Shown here piece by piece: positions 17,845 to 26,374 of a stretch of 64,000 bases of DNA. The notes under the pieces are model-generated. The model was not told the origin of the DNA. It did not search any database and saw only the letters and a list, made by a program, of their open reading frames with translations. Numbering within the stretch: the stretch's first letter is position 1; the number at the start of each line of letters is the position of its first letter. Origin of the DNA: Chromatiaceae bacterium (GTDB lineage: Bacteria; Pseudomonadota; Gammaproteobacteria; Chromatiales; Chromatiaceae); NCBI GenBank assembly GCA_024235395.1, contig JACKMK010000001.1:1426001-1490000 (forward strand). The letters run 5' to 3'. The position numbers and the translations under genes were made by a program.

Positions 17845-18735
17845 GTGGAGATCGACGGCAATTCGGGCTTCCGGCAATCGAACGAGGCGTTCGGCTTTGC
17901 ACTGACGGCCGCCCTGGGCTTGCATGCCTTGTTGATCCTCGGCGTGACGTTCGACATCTCGCGCGACCGACCGCCGCCGCCGGAACGCACCCTGGACATC
18001 ACCCTGGTGCAGCCCAAACCCAAACCGCTCGAGGCCGAGAACCCGGATTTCCTGGCTCAGCAGACCCAGGAAGGCGGTGGCGAGGAGACGATCAAGGAGC
18101 GCCGCACCAGCCCGCTGGGCAATCCTGAGGCGATTCCGGCACCGGAACCCGCCGTCGAACTGATGCGCTCCGGTGACCCCGAACCCGTGCCGGAGGCCAA
18201 ACCCGAGGTCGTCACCACGCGTCAGGCGGCGCGCGTCGAGCGTGCGCCACCGCCCAAACCGGTCGTCAAGGAACGACCGCGTGCAACCCTCAGCCAGCTG
18301 CTGGCCAGCACTCAGCAGGAGATCGACCGGCTGACCGCCGAACTGGACCGTCGCACCCTGTCGGCGTCCAAGCAGGAAAGGCGCAAGGCGGTCAATGCCA
18401 GTACGCAGGAATACCAATACGCGGCATACCTCGAAGCCTGGCGCAGCAAGGTCGAGAAGATCGGCAACCTGAACTATCCGGACGAGGCCAAGCGCCGCAA
18501 GCTGTATGGCCATCTGCTGATGCACGTCGCGGTCCGAGCCGACGGCAGCGTGGAACGAATCCGCGTGGTACGCTCGTCGGGACACAAGCTGCTCGATGAC
18601 GCCGCGGTACGGATTGTGCGCATGTCGGCACCGTTCGCCCCTTTTCCTCCCGAGATCCGCAAAGAAGTCGACGTCCTCGACATCACGCGCACCTGGCAGT
18701 TTCTCGACGGAAACACCTTGTTTTCGTCGCGCTAG
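17845..18735 (+). CDS. tonB: TonB-family energy-transducing protein
   Basis: The 296-residue protein has a short cytoplasmic start and one membrane helix (FALTAALGLHALLILGVTF, about residues 18-36). A Pro-rich periplasmic stretch (RPPPPERTLDITLVQPKPKP) and a Glu/Arg-rich helical linker follow. The C-terminal TonB domain (NYPDEAKRRKLYGHLLMHV, ending before TWQFLDGN) is about 90 residues. It would pass proton-motive energy to outer-membrane receptors, or in this locus support surface functions as reported for Pseudomonas TonB3 in twitching. No exbB or exbD genes are nearby. The start is GTG at 17845 with cgagga upstream. Confidence 0.92.
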   Translation: MEIDGNSGFRQSNEAFGFALTAALGLHALLILGVTFDISRDRPPPPERTLDITLVQPKPKPLEAENPDFLAQQTQEGGGEETIKERRTSPLGNPEAIPAPEPAVELMRSGDPEPVPEAKPEVVTTRQAARVERAPPPKPVVKERPRATLSQLLASTQQEIDRLTAELDRRTLSASKQERRKAVNASTQEYQYAAYLEAWRSKVEKIGNLNYPDEAKRRKLYGHLLMHVAVRADGSVERIRVVRSSGHKLLDDAAVRIVRMSAPFAPFPPEIRKEVDVLDITRTWQFLDGNTLFSSR

Positions 18736-18780
18736 ACCCCATCTTGCCGACTGGGGAGTCGCGCACGATACTTGAACCTT

Positions 18781-19344
18781 ATGAACGACCAAGCTTCGTT
18801 GAAGAACCAGCTGCTGATCGCGATGCCGGCCCTGCAGGACCCGAACTTCGCGCGCACCGTGACCTATATCTGCGAACACGGCGAGCACGGAGCGATGGGG
18901 ATAGTGCTGAACCGTCCCACCGATCTGTGCCTGGCAGACATTCTGCAACACATGCAGATCGAAGGCGGACTGGGCGATGCAGGCGAACAGATCGTCTACC
19001 TTGGCGGCCCGGTCGAGGAAGAACGCGGTTTCGTGTTGCATACGCACACCGCCCCCTGGGACTCGACCCTTGCAGTCAACGAAGACATCAGCATCACGAC
19101 GTCACGCGACATCCTCGAGGCGATGGCGCGCGGTGACGGTCCGTCGCGCACCCTGGTGGCACTCGGGTACGCCGGCTGGGGTGCCGGCCAGCTGGAGCGC
19201 GAACTCAAGGAGAACGCATGGCTCAGCGGCCCGGTCGACCAGTCCATCCTGTTCGACCTGCCCGCCGAGCAACGGTGGGAGGCCGCGGCGCGACTGCTCG
19301 GCGTCGACGTCCATCTGCTGAGCAGCGAGGCCGGGCACGCCTGA
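18781..19344 (+). CDS. yqgE: YqgE/AlgH family protein (DUF179)
   Basis: This 187-residue cytosolic protein matches the YqgE/AlgH family through LKNQLLIAMPALQDPNFART, YICEHGEHGAMGIVLNRP and the closing GYAGWGAGQLERELKENAWL. Its biochemical role is unresolved. The ATG at 18781 aligns with known N-termini; a TTG at 18772, 13 bases after a ggggag box, would add three residues. The stop overlaps the ruvX start by one base (TGATG), which matches the usual yqgE-ruvX pairing. Confidence 0.95.
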   Translation: MNDQASLKNQLLIAMPALQDPNFARTVTYICEHGEHGAMGIVLNRPTDLCLADILQHMQIEGGLGDAGEQIVYLGGPVEEERGFVLHTHTAPWDSTLAVNEDISITTSRDILEAMARGDGPSRTLVALGYAGWGAGQLERELKENAWLSGPVDQSILFDLPAEQRWEAAARLLGVDVHLLSSEAGHA

Positions 19345-19742
19345 TGGGCGTGCTGCTCGGTTTCGACTACGGCACGCACAAGATCGGCGTCGCAGTGGGC
19401 CAGGCGTTGACCGGCACGGCGACACCGTTGACGACCCTCGGCCTGGTCAATCACGGTCCGGACTGGGCGGCAATCGCCGATCTGCTGGCCGAGTGGCACC
19501 CGGAGGCCCTGGTCGTTGGACACCCCTACGAAATGAGTGGACGCGAGGCGAACAACGCGGCCGGCGCCAAGCGCTTCGCGCGGCAGCTGCACGGCCGTTT
19601 CCGGTTGCCGGTGCACCTCGCCGACGAGCGCCTCACCAGCCGCATCGCATGGACCGAGCTCGGCACCGCGGCCGCCAAAGACCCGACCCGGGTGGACGCC
19701 TTCGCCGCCAAACTGATCCTGGAAACCTGGCTCAATGACTGA
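19344..19742 (+). CDS. ruvX: RuvX (YqgF): RNase H-fold nuclease for rRNA processing or Holliday junctions
   Basis: The ATG at 19344 gives a 132-residue protein with the RNase H-like signature LLGFDYGTHKIGVAVG. The second acidic region is in LADERLTSRIAW, and the last Asp is in PTRVDAFAAKLILE. The family is essential in E. coli and linked to 16S rRNA 5' maturation; a junction-resolvase role has also been proposed. It is translationally coupled to yqgE upstream and overlaps pyrR by 8 bases. A longer frame opening at 19218 is rejected because family members start at the acidic beta strand. Confidence 0.95.
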   Translation: MGVLLGFDYGTHKIGVAVGQALTGTATPLTTLGLVNHGPDWAAIADLLAEWHPEALVVGHPYEMSGREANNAAGAKRFARQLHGRFRLPVHLADERLTSRIAWTELGTAAAKDPTRVDAFAAKLILETWLND

Positions 19743-20271
19743 ACCGACGCCCTTCATGGGACACGACGCCATCGTCGACCTGATCCACGGCATGGCCGAT
19801 GTCCTGCGCAGCCGGCAGCGCGACCGGGCATTGGACGATCCGGCAATGATCGGCATCCACACCGGCGGCGCCTGGGTGGCCAAGCGGCTCAACGAGATGC
19901 TCGGCCTGCACCAGGCGAGCGGCCAGCTCGACATCAGTTTCTATCGCGACGATTTCACCCGCATCGGGGTGCACCCCCAGGTCAGACCCTCGCAGATCGA
20001 TTTCGACGTCGAGGGGCGGCACATCATCCTGGTCGACGACGTACTCCACACCGGCCGGACCATCCGGGCGGCGATGAACGAGATCTTCGACTTTGGGCGC
20101 CCGGCCAGCATCACCCTGGTCGCGCTGATCGAGCGCAGCGGCCGGGAGCTGCCGATCCAGGCGGATGTCATCGGACTACGCCCTCCGCTGGGCCTGACCG
20201 ACCACATCAAGCTGAACGGCCCCGAGCCGTTGAGCCTGGAGATTTTTCACGGACCTCGGACAGGCCGCTGA
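19735..20271 (+). CDS. pyrR: PyrR: bifunctional pyrimidine regulator / uracil phosphoribosyltransferase
   Basis: This 178-residue type I phosphoribosyltransferase has the PRPP-binding loop IILVDDVLHTGRTIRAA and the flexible-loop region ISFYRDDFTRIG typical of PyrR. The family can salvage uracil, and in many bacteria regulates pyr genes by binding mRNA. I see no PyrR-type attenuator in the 23 bases before pyrB, so regulation here, if any, acts elsewhere. It lies between ruvX (8-base overlap) and pyrB, the same order as in Pseudomonas. Confidence 0.94.
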   Translation: MTEPTPFMGHDAIVDLIHGMADVLRSRQRDRALDDPAMIGIHTGGAWVAKRLNEMLGLHQASGQLDISFYRDDFTRIGVHPQVRPSQIDFDVEGRHIILVDDVLHTGRTIRAAMNEIFDFGRPASITLVALIERSGRELPIQADVIGLRPPLGLTDHIKLNGPEPLSLEIFHGPRTGR

Positions 20272-20294
20272 TCGCAGCGCTACAATAGCGGGCG

Positions 20295-21281
20295 ATGCCA
20301 AGCCCGCGATCGCACAATCTGCAGCTCAACGAGAACGGCCGGCTGCGCCATTTTTTGACCATCGACGGTCTCGGCCGGGATCTGCTGTTGCATATCCTGG
20401 ACACTGCCGAGTCCTTCGCCGCGCTGCCGGGCCGCCCGGTGAAAAAGGTCCCACTGTTGCGCGGCCGAATCATCACCAATCTGTTCTTCGAAAACAGTAC
20501 CCGCACGCGCACCACGTTCGAACTCGCCGCGAAGCTGCTGTCCGCCGACGTGATCAATTTCAACATCAGTACATCGGCGACCTCGAAGGGCGAGACACTG
20601 CTCGATACCCTGCGCAATATCGAGGCGATGCATTCGGACATGTTCATTGTCCGCCACGCACAATCGGGCGCGGCGCATTTCATCGCCAGGCATGCGTCAC
20701 CCAGGGTCAGCGTGATCAACGCCGGGGATGGCCGTCATGCCCACCCGACCCAGGCGATGCTCGACATGTTCACGATCCGCAAACACAAGGGCGATTTCAC
20801 GCCATTGCGGGTTGCCATCGTCGGTGATGTCTTGCATTCGCGCGTCGCGCGATCCCAGATCCTTGCCCTGAACACACTGGGCGTCAGCGAGGTGCGGGTG
20901 GTCGGCCCGCGTACCCTGCTGCCGACCGAGGCGCGCGCACTGGGTGTACATGTCTTTCATGACCTCGCCGAGGGCATCAAAGATGTCGACGTGGTGATCA
21001 TGCTGCGCCTGCAGAACGAACGCATGGACGGGGCCCTGTTGCCCAACCAGCACGAATACTTCCGTCTGTACGGACTGACGGACGAGCGCCTGGAAAATGC
21101 CAAACCGGACGCGATCGTGATGCACCCCGGACCGATCAACCGCGGCATAGAGATGGATTCGTCGGTCGCCGACGGTCCGCGCTCGGTGATCCTGCAGCAG
21201 GTCAGCTATGGCATTGCCGTGCGCATGGCGGTGATGTCGATGGCGATGCAATCGCAGGCAGATCTCGGGGGCGAGCCATGA
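20295..21281 (+). CDS. pyrB: Aspartate carbamoyltransferase catalytic chain
   Basis: The 328-residue enzyme makes carbamoyl aspartate from carbamoyl phosphate and aspartate, the committed step of pyrimidine synthesis. The carbamoyl-phosphate motif FENSTRTRTTFELA and the HPTQAMLD loop are intact, as is MHPGPINRGIEM near the C-terminus. No pyrI regulatory gene follows. Instead the start of a dihydroorotase-like gene overlaps its stop by 4 bases. This is the layout of the class A aspartate transcarbamoylase, in which PyrB assembles with an inactive PyrC' into a dodecamer (established in Pseudomonas). Confidence 0.97.
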   Translation: MPSPRSHNLQLNENGRLRHFLTIDGLGRDLLLHILDTAESFAALPGRPVKKVPLLRGRIITNLFFENSTRTRTTFELAAKLLSADVINFNISTSATSKGETLLDTLRNIEAMHSDMFIVRHAQSGAAHFIARHASPRVSVINAGDGRHAHPTQAMLDMFTIRKHKGDFTPLRVAIVGDVLHSRVARSQILALNTLGVSEVRVVGPRTLLPTEARALGVHVFHDLAEGIKDVDVVIMLRLQNERMDGALLPNQHEYFRLYGLTDERLENAKPDAIVMHPGPINRGIEMDSSVADGPRSVILQQVSYGIAVRMAVMSMAMQSQADLGGEP

Positions 21282-22567
21282 GTGTCAGCATCGTCAACGG
21301 GCGGTTGATCGATCCGGCACATGGCATCGACGACCTGCTGGACCTGCATATCGACGGCGAGGTGGTGGTCGCGATCGGCGATGCTCCGGCGGAGTTCGCC
21401 GCAGCCGAGGTGATCGATGCGCGCGGCAAAGTGGTCTGTCCCGGCCTGGTCGACCTCGCGGCCAGCCTGCGCGAACCCGGTTACGAGCACAAGGCGACGC
21501 TCGCCAGCGAGGCGGCCGCGGCGGCACGCGGCGGCATCACGACACTGGTCTGTACGCCGGACACCAACCCGGTGATCGACAATGCAGCGGTCGTCGAGCT
21601 GATTCATCGCGTGGCACGCAAGCTCGCCCAGGCGCGTATCCTGGCGACCGGCGCGCTCACCCGCGGCCTCAACGGCGAGCAGTTGTCGGAGATGGCGGCG
21701 CTCAAACAGGCCGGTTGCGTGGCGGTCGGCAACGCCCACCTGCCAATCGCCTCGACGCTGGTGGAACGCCGCGCCCTGGAGTATGCGGCGACCTTCGGGC
21801 TGACGGTGTTCCTGCGCTCCGAAGACCGGCACCTCAGGGCCGGGGGTTGCGTCCATGAGGGCGTGGTATCCGTGCGGCTCGGCCTGCCCTGTATTCCGGC
21901 CGCTGCGGAAAGCGTCGCGGTGGCACGCGATCTCGCGCTGGCCGAACACACCCGGGCCAAGGTGCATTTCCGCAACCTGTCGACGCGCACGGCCGCGCGC
22001 ATGATACGCGAGGCCCAGGCGGCCGGGCTGGCGGTTACCGCGGACGTCGCCGCTCACCAGCTGCATCTCACGGAGATGGACGTCGACGACTTCAACGCCG
22101 CCTGCCATGTGTCACCACCGTTGCGCACCCTGGGTGATCGCGATGCCTTGCGACAGGCACTCGCCGACGGCACGATAACGGCGATCTGCTCCGACCATCA
22201 GCCGCACGAACCCGATGCCAAGCAGCGTCCGTTTCCCGAAACCGAGCCCGGTATTTCCGGCCTCGAGTCGCTGCTCGGTCTGACGCTGCGGCTGGTCGAC
22301 GAGAAGGTCCTCGATCTCCCGACCGCACTGGCCCGGGTAACCAGCGGACCGGCCGACATACTGGGCCTGCCGTACGGCCGCCTGGGTGTCGGTTCGCCGG
22401 CCGACGTGTGCATCTTCGATCCCGCTCAACACTGGGTGTTGCGCGCTGCCGACATGCGCAGCGAGGGCAAGAATACGCCGTTCGACGGCTGGGATTTTCC
22501 TGGTCGCGTCACCCATACCCTGTTCAACGGGCGCGTGGTGTACCGTGCGCCGGACATCGACGGATGA
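21278..22567 (+). CDS. pyrC': Pseudo-dihydroorotase PyrC' (structural partner of PyrB)
   Basis: The 429-residue protein has the dihydroorotase/amidohydrolase fold, but its zinc ligands are lost. Where active enzymes read D-x-H-x-H-L-R-E-P-G, this one reads D59-L-A-A-S-L-R-E-P-G, so both histidines are replaced by Ala61 and Ser63. Later ligands also look changed (FLRSED for the His-x-Glu-Asp strand; KVHFRNLST where a second His is expected), though the late Asp region ICSDHQPHEP is kept. It should therefore not hydrolyse dihydroorotate. In Pseudomonas the equivalent protein is needed to assemble the aspartate transcarbamoylase complex. A working dihydroorotase must be encoded elsewhere. Confidence 0.92.
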   Translation: MSVSIVNGRLIDPAHGIDDLLDLHIDGEVVVAIGDAPAEFAAAEVIDARGKVVCPGLVDLAASLREPGYEHKATLASEAAAAARGGITTLVCTPDTNPVIDNAAVVELIHRVARKLAQARILATGALTRGLNGEQLSEMAALKQAGCVAVGNAHLPIASTLVERRALEYAATFGLTVFLRSEDRHLRAGGCVHEGVVSVRLGLPCIPAAAESVAVARDLALAEHTRAKVHFRNLSTRTAARMIREAQAAGLAVTADVAAHQLHLTEMDVDDFNAACHVSPPLRTLGDRDALRQALADGTITAICSDHQPHEPDAKQRPFPETEPGISGLESLLGLTLRLVDEKVLDLPTALARVTSGPADILGLPYGRLGVGSPADVCIFDPAQHWVLRAADMRSEGKNTPFDGWDFPGRVTHTLFNGRVVYRAPDIDG

Positions 22568-23430
22568 TACAAGCCACACATCGCGCCACCATTGCGCTCG
22601 AAGACGCCGAGGTTATCGAACACCAGTCCTTCGCCGGCGATCAGTACCTGTTGCGAGTGCGCGCTCCAAGTTGCGCGGCTCGCGCCCTGCCCGGCCAGTT
22701 CGCGCACCTTACCGTGGATCCGCAGCGCCCGATGCGCCGACCGCTGTCGATCATGCGCACATCGACCAGAGACGGCTGGGTCGATTTCCTTTACAAATCC
22801 GTAGGCGACGGTACACGTCTGCTGACGGCGCGCCGGCCAGGCGAACGCATCAGCGTGCTCGGTCCTATCGGTCGACCATTTCAGGTCGACGCGCAGAGAC
22901 CGCTGCTGATCGGTGGCGGGGTGGGTATGCCCCCGATGGTGTTCATCGCCGAATCATTGAGGCGATCGGGAAAGCAGCCGTTCGTGGTGCTGGGTTCCGA
23001 GGTGCCGTTTCCGTTCACTGCGCGCCCGTCGCAATTCGTTGTCCCCGGCATGCCCGAGGGCGTCATCGCCGCGATGCCGTTGCTCGAAGACTGGGGCATC
23101 CCGAGCCGACTCACCAGTCTCCAAGGGTATACCGGCTGCCACGAGGGCTACGTGACCGAACTCGCGCGGCACTGGCTGGACGCGATGGACGACGGCGAGC
23201 GTTCCAAGGTCGCGGTCTACGCCTGTGGCCCGCACCCGATGCTCGCAGCGGTCGTCGACCTGGCACGCGCGTACCGACTGCCGGTTCAGGTATCACTGGA
23301 GGAATTCATGGCGTGCGCCGTGGGTGGCTGCGCCGGCTGCGTGGTCGAGGTGGCAACGCCTGCAGGCCCGGCCATGAAGCGCGTCTGCGTCGACGGCCCG
23401 GTATTTGACGGCTACTCGGTATTCCAGTGA
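22564..23430 (+). CDS. PyrK-like flavin/[2Fe-2S] electron-transfer protein
   Basis: Starting from the ATG at 22564, which overlaps the pyrC' stop, the product is 288 residues. It has a flavin-binding barrel (PGQFAHLTV; RRPLSIMR near residues 58-65), an NAD-binding half (LIGGGVGMPPMVFIAESL; YACGPHPML), and a C-terminal iron-sulfur motif with Cys 251, 256, 259 and 275. This is the arrangement of PyrK, the subunit that passes electrons between class 1B dihydroorotate dehydrogenase and NAD. No pyrD gene is in the window. It may serve an unlinked partner or another reductase. Upstream extension of the frame to 22408 overlaps pyrC' and is not real. Confidence 0.85.
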   Translation: MIQATHRATIALEDAEVIEHQSFAGDQYLLRVRAPSCAARALPGQFAHLTVDPQRPMRRPLSIMRTSTRDGWVDFLYKSVGDGTRLLTARRPGERISVLGPIGRPFQVDAQRPLLIGGGVGMPPMVFIAESLRRSGKQPFVVLGSEVPFPFTARPSQFVVPGMPEGVIAAMPLLEDWGIPSRLTSLQGYTGCHEGYVTELARHWLDAMDDGERSKVAVYACGPHPMLAAVVDLARAYRLPVQVSLEEFMACAVGGCAGCVVEVATPAGPAMKRVCVDGPVFDGYSVFQ

Positions 23431-23453
23431 TCCGATCCCTGGACGGGACAGTG

Positions 23454-23474
23454 GCGTCAGTGCACCACTGACGC
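23454..23474. terminator. Bidirectional hairpin between convergent genes
   Basis: A 9-base-pair stem (gcgtcagtg with cactgacgc, loop cac) lies across the converging ends of the PyrK-like gene and the hybrid kinase gene, overlapping the kinase stop at 23457. There is no T-run. A stem at a convergent junction is typical of a transcript end or mRNA-stabilising structure. Confidence 0.5.
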
Positions 23475-26252
23475 GGTGGCCGGCCCCGCCCCTCCGCTCC
23501 GCGTGTAGCTCAGGATGGTGTCGACCAGCACTTCCTTCAACACCGGTTTGACCAGCTGGTCGTGCATGCCGGCGGCGAGCGATGCCTTGTGTTCGGTGGG
23601 CGAAACATGCGCTGTCAGGCCGATGACGGGCACCAATGAGCCGGCATCACGGATCCGACGCGTGGCCTCGCGACCGTCGAGCACCGGCATCTGAACGTCC
23701 ATCAACACGACGTCGAAACCGCTCGTGGCCTCCCCTACGACCGCATCGACCGCTTCGGCGCCATTGTTCACCGTGGTCACAACCGCGCCCTCGGCGCTCA
23801 GCAACGCCTCGACCAGGCGGCGGTTGACCGGGACATCGTCGGCCACCAACACACGCAATCCCGCCAACGGCAGCTCTCTGGGCAGAAGCGTCGGCGAATC
23901 GTCCGACTTTTCGCTGCGGGCTTCGTGAACCGATTTCAGCGGTAGGCGCAATACAAACTGGCTGCCTCGACCGTGTTGGCTGTGCACATGGATGGCACCG
24001 CCCATCATGATCGCCAGGGTATTGCTGATGCTGAGCCCCAACCCGGTGCCCTCGCGATTCTGCGCAATCGATTCCGGATCCTGGTTGAACGGTGTAAACA
24101 GCCGGCCGATCTGGTCGGCGGACATGCCGATGCCAGTGTCCGTCACGGTGAACAGATAGGTTCCCGCCTCGCAACGGATATCGAGATTGACCGATCCCTG
24201 CTCGGTGAACTTCACCGCATTGCTCAACAGGTTGATCAGGATCTGCTGCAAGCGGAAACCGTCGCCGACCAGACGCTCCGGTATCTCGGCTGCGATCGTC
24301 GTCGACATCACCAGTGCCTTGGCATCGACGCGCTGCTTGAGCATGTCGGTGCACTGTTTGACCGCCTTGCGCAGTTCGAACGGACGAGCCTCGATGACCA
24401 GTTTTCCGGCTTCGAGCTTCGACAGGTCGAGCACATCGTTCACGACATGCAGAAGGTGCTCCCCGGCATCGAGGATCTGTTCGAATGTGGCTGCGACACG
24501 ACGATTCTGGCTCTGCTGCATGCCGACCTGCGACAACCCGAGAATCGCATTCAGCGGCGTGCGGATCTCGTGGCTCATATTGGCGAGAAACTGGCTCTTT
24601 GTCTGTGCGAGACGTTCGGCAACATTGCGGGCATCGACCAGTTCCGCAGTACGTTCGAGCACCTCCTGTTCCAGCCGGTCTCGGTGATTGCGCAACGCCC
24701 GCTGGATCACGCGCATCTCGCTGATGTCCTGCATCATGCCGACTGCCTGCAATGTGCGCGTGGGGCCGATGACATCGAATTCCGCCATCGCGTGGATATC
24801 GATCTCCTTGTCATCGATCAGCAGCCGGAACTCGACGTCCATGGTGCCCCCCGGACGTCCGCCTCGCCAGGCTTTCAGCAGATCGAGCTTGTCGTCCGGG
24901 TGGACAAACGCCAGAAATTCCATCCAGGTGCTGACATGCGCGAGCACCCTGTGTATGCGGCTGGCACCCTGATCGAATGCAAAACTCCCATCCAGTGGCC
25001 GCCCCGTCCAGCTGGCGACACGCGCCATCGATTGGGCCAACTGGAGGTTCTGCTCGCTCTCCCGCAGCGCCTGTTCAGCCGAAGCATGCGCCTTGTCGAG
25101 CGCCTCGATCTGCGCGGCTGCCTTGTTGATCGCCTCGATCATGATGTCGATCTCGTCGTCCGGCAGTCCGTCGCGAACCGGTGTCGGCAACTCCTGGCGT
25201 AAACGCGCGAACGACTTTTCCGCCAGCAATGGCAGTGCGTACACCATTTCCTGAATGCGCCGCATCGGCCCGGCCATCAGTATCAAAAGGATCAGTTCCG
25301 ATACCACCAGCCCCCCCAGGCCGATAAACAGACTCTCCGCGGTTGCTTCACGAATCGCCTGAATCTTGCCGGACACGCCATTGACCGCCAACACCGTGAC
25401 CCGGGGATCGACCGCCACCGCCGCGAGTACGTTCGCCTCGTACCAGGTGCCGCCGGAACGTACCTGGCGGGGCCCGTCGGCGAGTTCCGAAATGTCCGTG
25501 AGACGCGCAAGCGATCCGAGTACCGGCAGCACCACCTCGGGACGCGTGATCGCCGCGACGCTGGCCCCCCACAGGCGCGCACCGAGGTGCGCGGCACCGC
25601 TCTCCGTCGTCGCAGTCGGGTGATACAGCAGGACGATATCCGCACCGGACAGCAGCTGAAACTCGCCCAAGCTGATGGCAGCCGGCCGCTCGAGCAACAA
25701 TACTGCCGTGGTCTTCCCCAGGCGCCGCACCGGCGTCGCAACCACCTGCGAACACTGGGCGCCACACACCAGACGACCCCGCGGCGCATCCTCACGTGTC
25801 ATGATCTGCAACAGATCACGTACCGCGGGCACCGCGCGGCCCTGTGGCCAGGACACCGCAAGGTCGTCGTGGCCGCCAACCCCGAGGTAGTGGATGCCCT
25901 CGATACCCCACGCGGCCTCCATCTGCATGCCGTGCCCGGCAAGCACCTCCGCTATGCGCTGTGGGTCGTCAGGGGCCGGGGCTGCGCTGCCAGCGGTCGT
26001 CAACAGAGGCACGAAGGACGCGAATGCCGAAAGCATGTCGGTTCCAGCAGACATCACGACATTGAACTCGCGCGTCTGGGTCGCCAACCGATTCGCCTGT
26101 TCCGTCTCGTAGTGTCCGACCGCCTTGCGATAGACCAGGTACGCGATTGCGGAGTTGACAAGTACCAGCACGACGCTGAGCACGACGAGGGCCTTCCACT
26201 TGAGACTGAGGAAGGTACGCCGTGGCGCTTTGCGGTGCTGGTTCCTCGTCAC
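23457..26252 (-). CDS. Membrane hybrid sensor histidine kinase
   Basis: This 931-residue protein has a membrane helix at about residues 13-35, a periplasmic sensor of about 260 residues that I cannot name, and a second helix near 303-325. A short linker, a PAS domain (about 400-525) and a HisKA domain follow, with His 561 in FLANMSHEIRTPLNAILG. The ATPase domain contains DTGIGMS and EGTGLGLSI, and a C-terminal receiver has acceptor Asp 852 (VLMDVQMPVLDG). No Hpt domain is present, so an external phosphotransfer protein is likely. The start is GTG at 26252. It lies 122 bases downstream of pilU on the same strand, which suggests but does not prove a link to pilus or surface control. Confidence 0.92.
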   Translation of the reverse strand: MTRNQHRKAPRRTFLSLKWKALVVLSVVLVLVNSAIAYLVYRKAVGHYETEQANRLATQTREFNVVMSAGTDMLSAFASFVPLLTTAGSAAPAPDDPQRIAEVLAGHGMQMEAAWGIEGIHYLGVGGHDDLAVSWPQGRAVPAVRDLLQIMTREDAPRGRLVCGAQCSQVVATPVRRLGKTTAVLLLERPAAISLGEFQLLSGADIVLLYHPTATTESGAAHLGARLWGASVAAITRPEVVLPVLGSLARLTDISELADGPRQVRSGGTWYEANVLAAVAVDPRVTVLAVNGVSGKIQAIREATAESLFIGLGGLVVSELILLILMAGPMRRIQEMVYALPLLAEKSFARLRQELPTPVRDGLPDDEIDIMIEAINKAAAQIEALDKAHASAEQALRESEQNLQLAQSMARVASWTGRPLDGSFAFDQGASRIHRVLAHVSTWMEFLAFVHPDDKLDLLKAWRGGRPGGTMDVEFRLLIDDKEIDIHAMAEFDVIGPTRTLQAVGMMQDISEMRVIQRALRNHRDRLEQEVLERTAELVDARNVAERLAQTKSQFLANMSHEIRTPLNAILGLSQVGMQQSQNRRVAATFEQILDAGEHLLHVVNDVLDLSKLEAGKLVIEARPFELRKAVKQCTDMLKQRVDAKALVMSTTIAAEIPERLVGDGFRLQQILINLLSNAVKFTEQGSVNLDIRCEAGTYLFTVTDTGIGMSADQIGRLFTPFNQDPESIAQNREGTGLGLSISNTLAIMMGGAIHVHSQHGRGSQFVLRLPLKSVHEARSEKSDDSPTLLPRELPLAGLRVLVADDVPVNRRLVEALLSAEGAVVTTVNNGAEAVDAVVGEATSGFDVVLMDVQMPVLDGREATRRIRDAGSLVPVIGLTAHVSPTEHKASLAAGMHDQLVKPVLKEVLVDTILSYTRSGGAGPATASVVH

Positions 26253-26374
26253 CGCGGCTCATCCCGCTGCAATGCGGCGCGCGAGGTATCCGATGGCGGA
26301 AAAACTGGGGATGCCTGGTGCTGTTCTGATCATCACTACGGCTCCGTGTTTGCGCCGCCGCTGCGAACCCCGAG

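Noticed and set aside
17329..19047. A 572-codon minus-strand open frame spanning apbE, tonB and yqgE
   Set aside because: It crosses three well-supported genes on the plus strand and has no recognisable fold.
20272..20294. PyrR-type attenuator between pyrR and pyrB
   Set aside because: The gap is only 23 bases, too short for the anti-antiterminator structure, and no hairpin with a T-run is present.
22386..22563. A frameshift or fusion joining pyrC' to the PyrK-like gene
   Set aside because: The longer frames upstream only overlap pyrC' in another phase; a clean ATGA overlap explains the junction.
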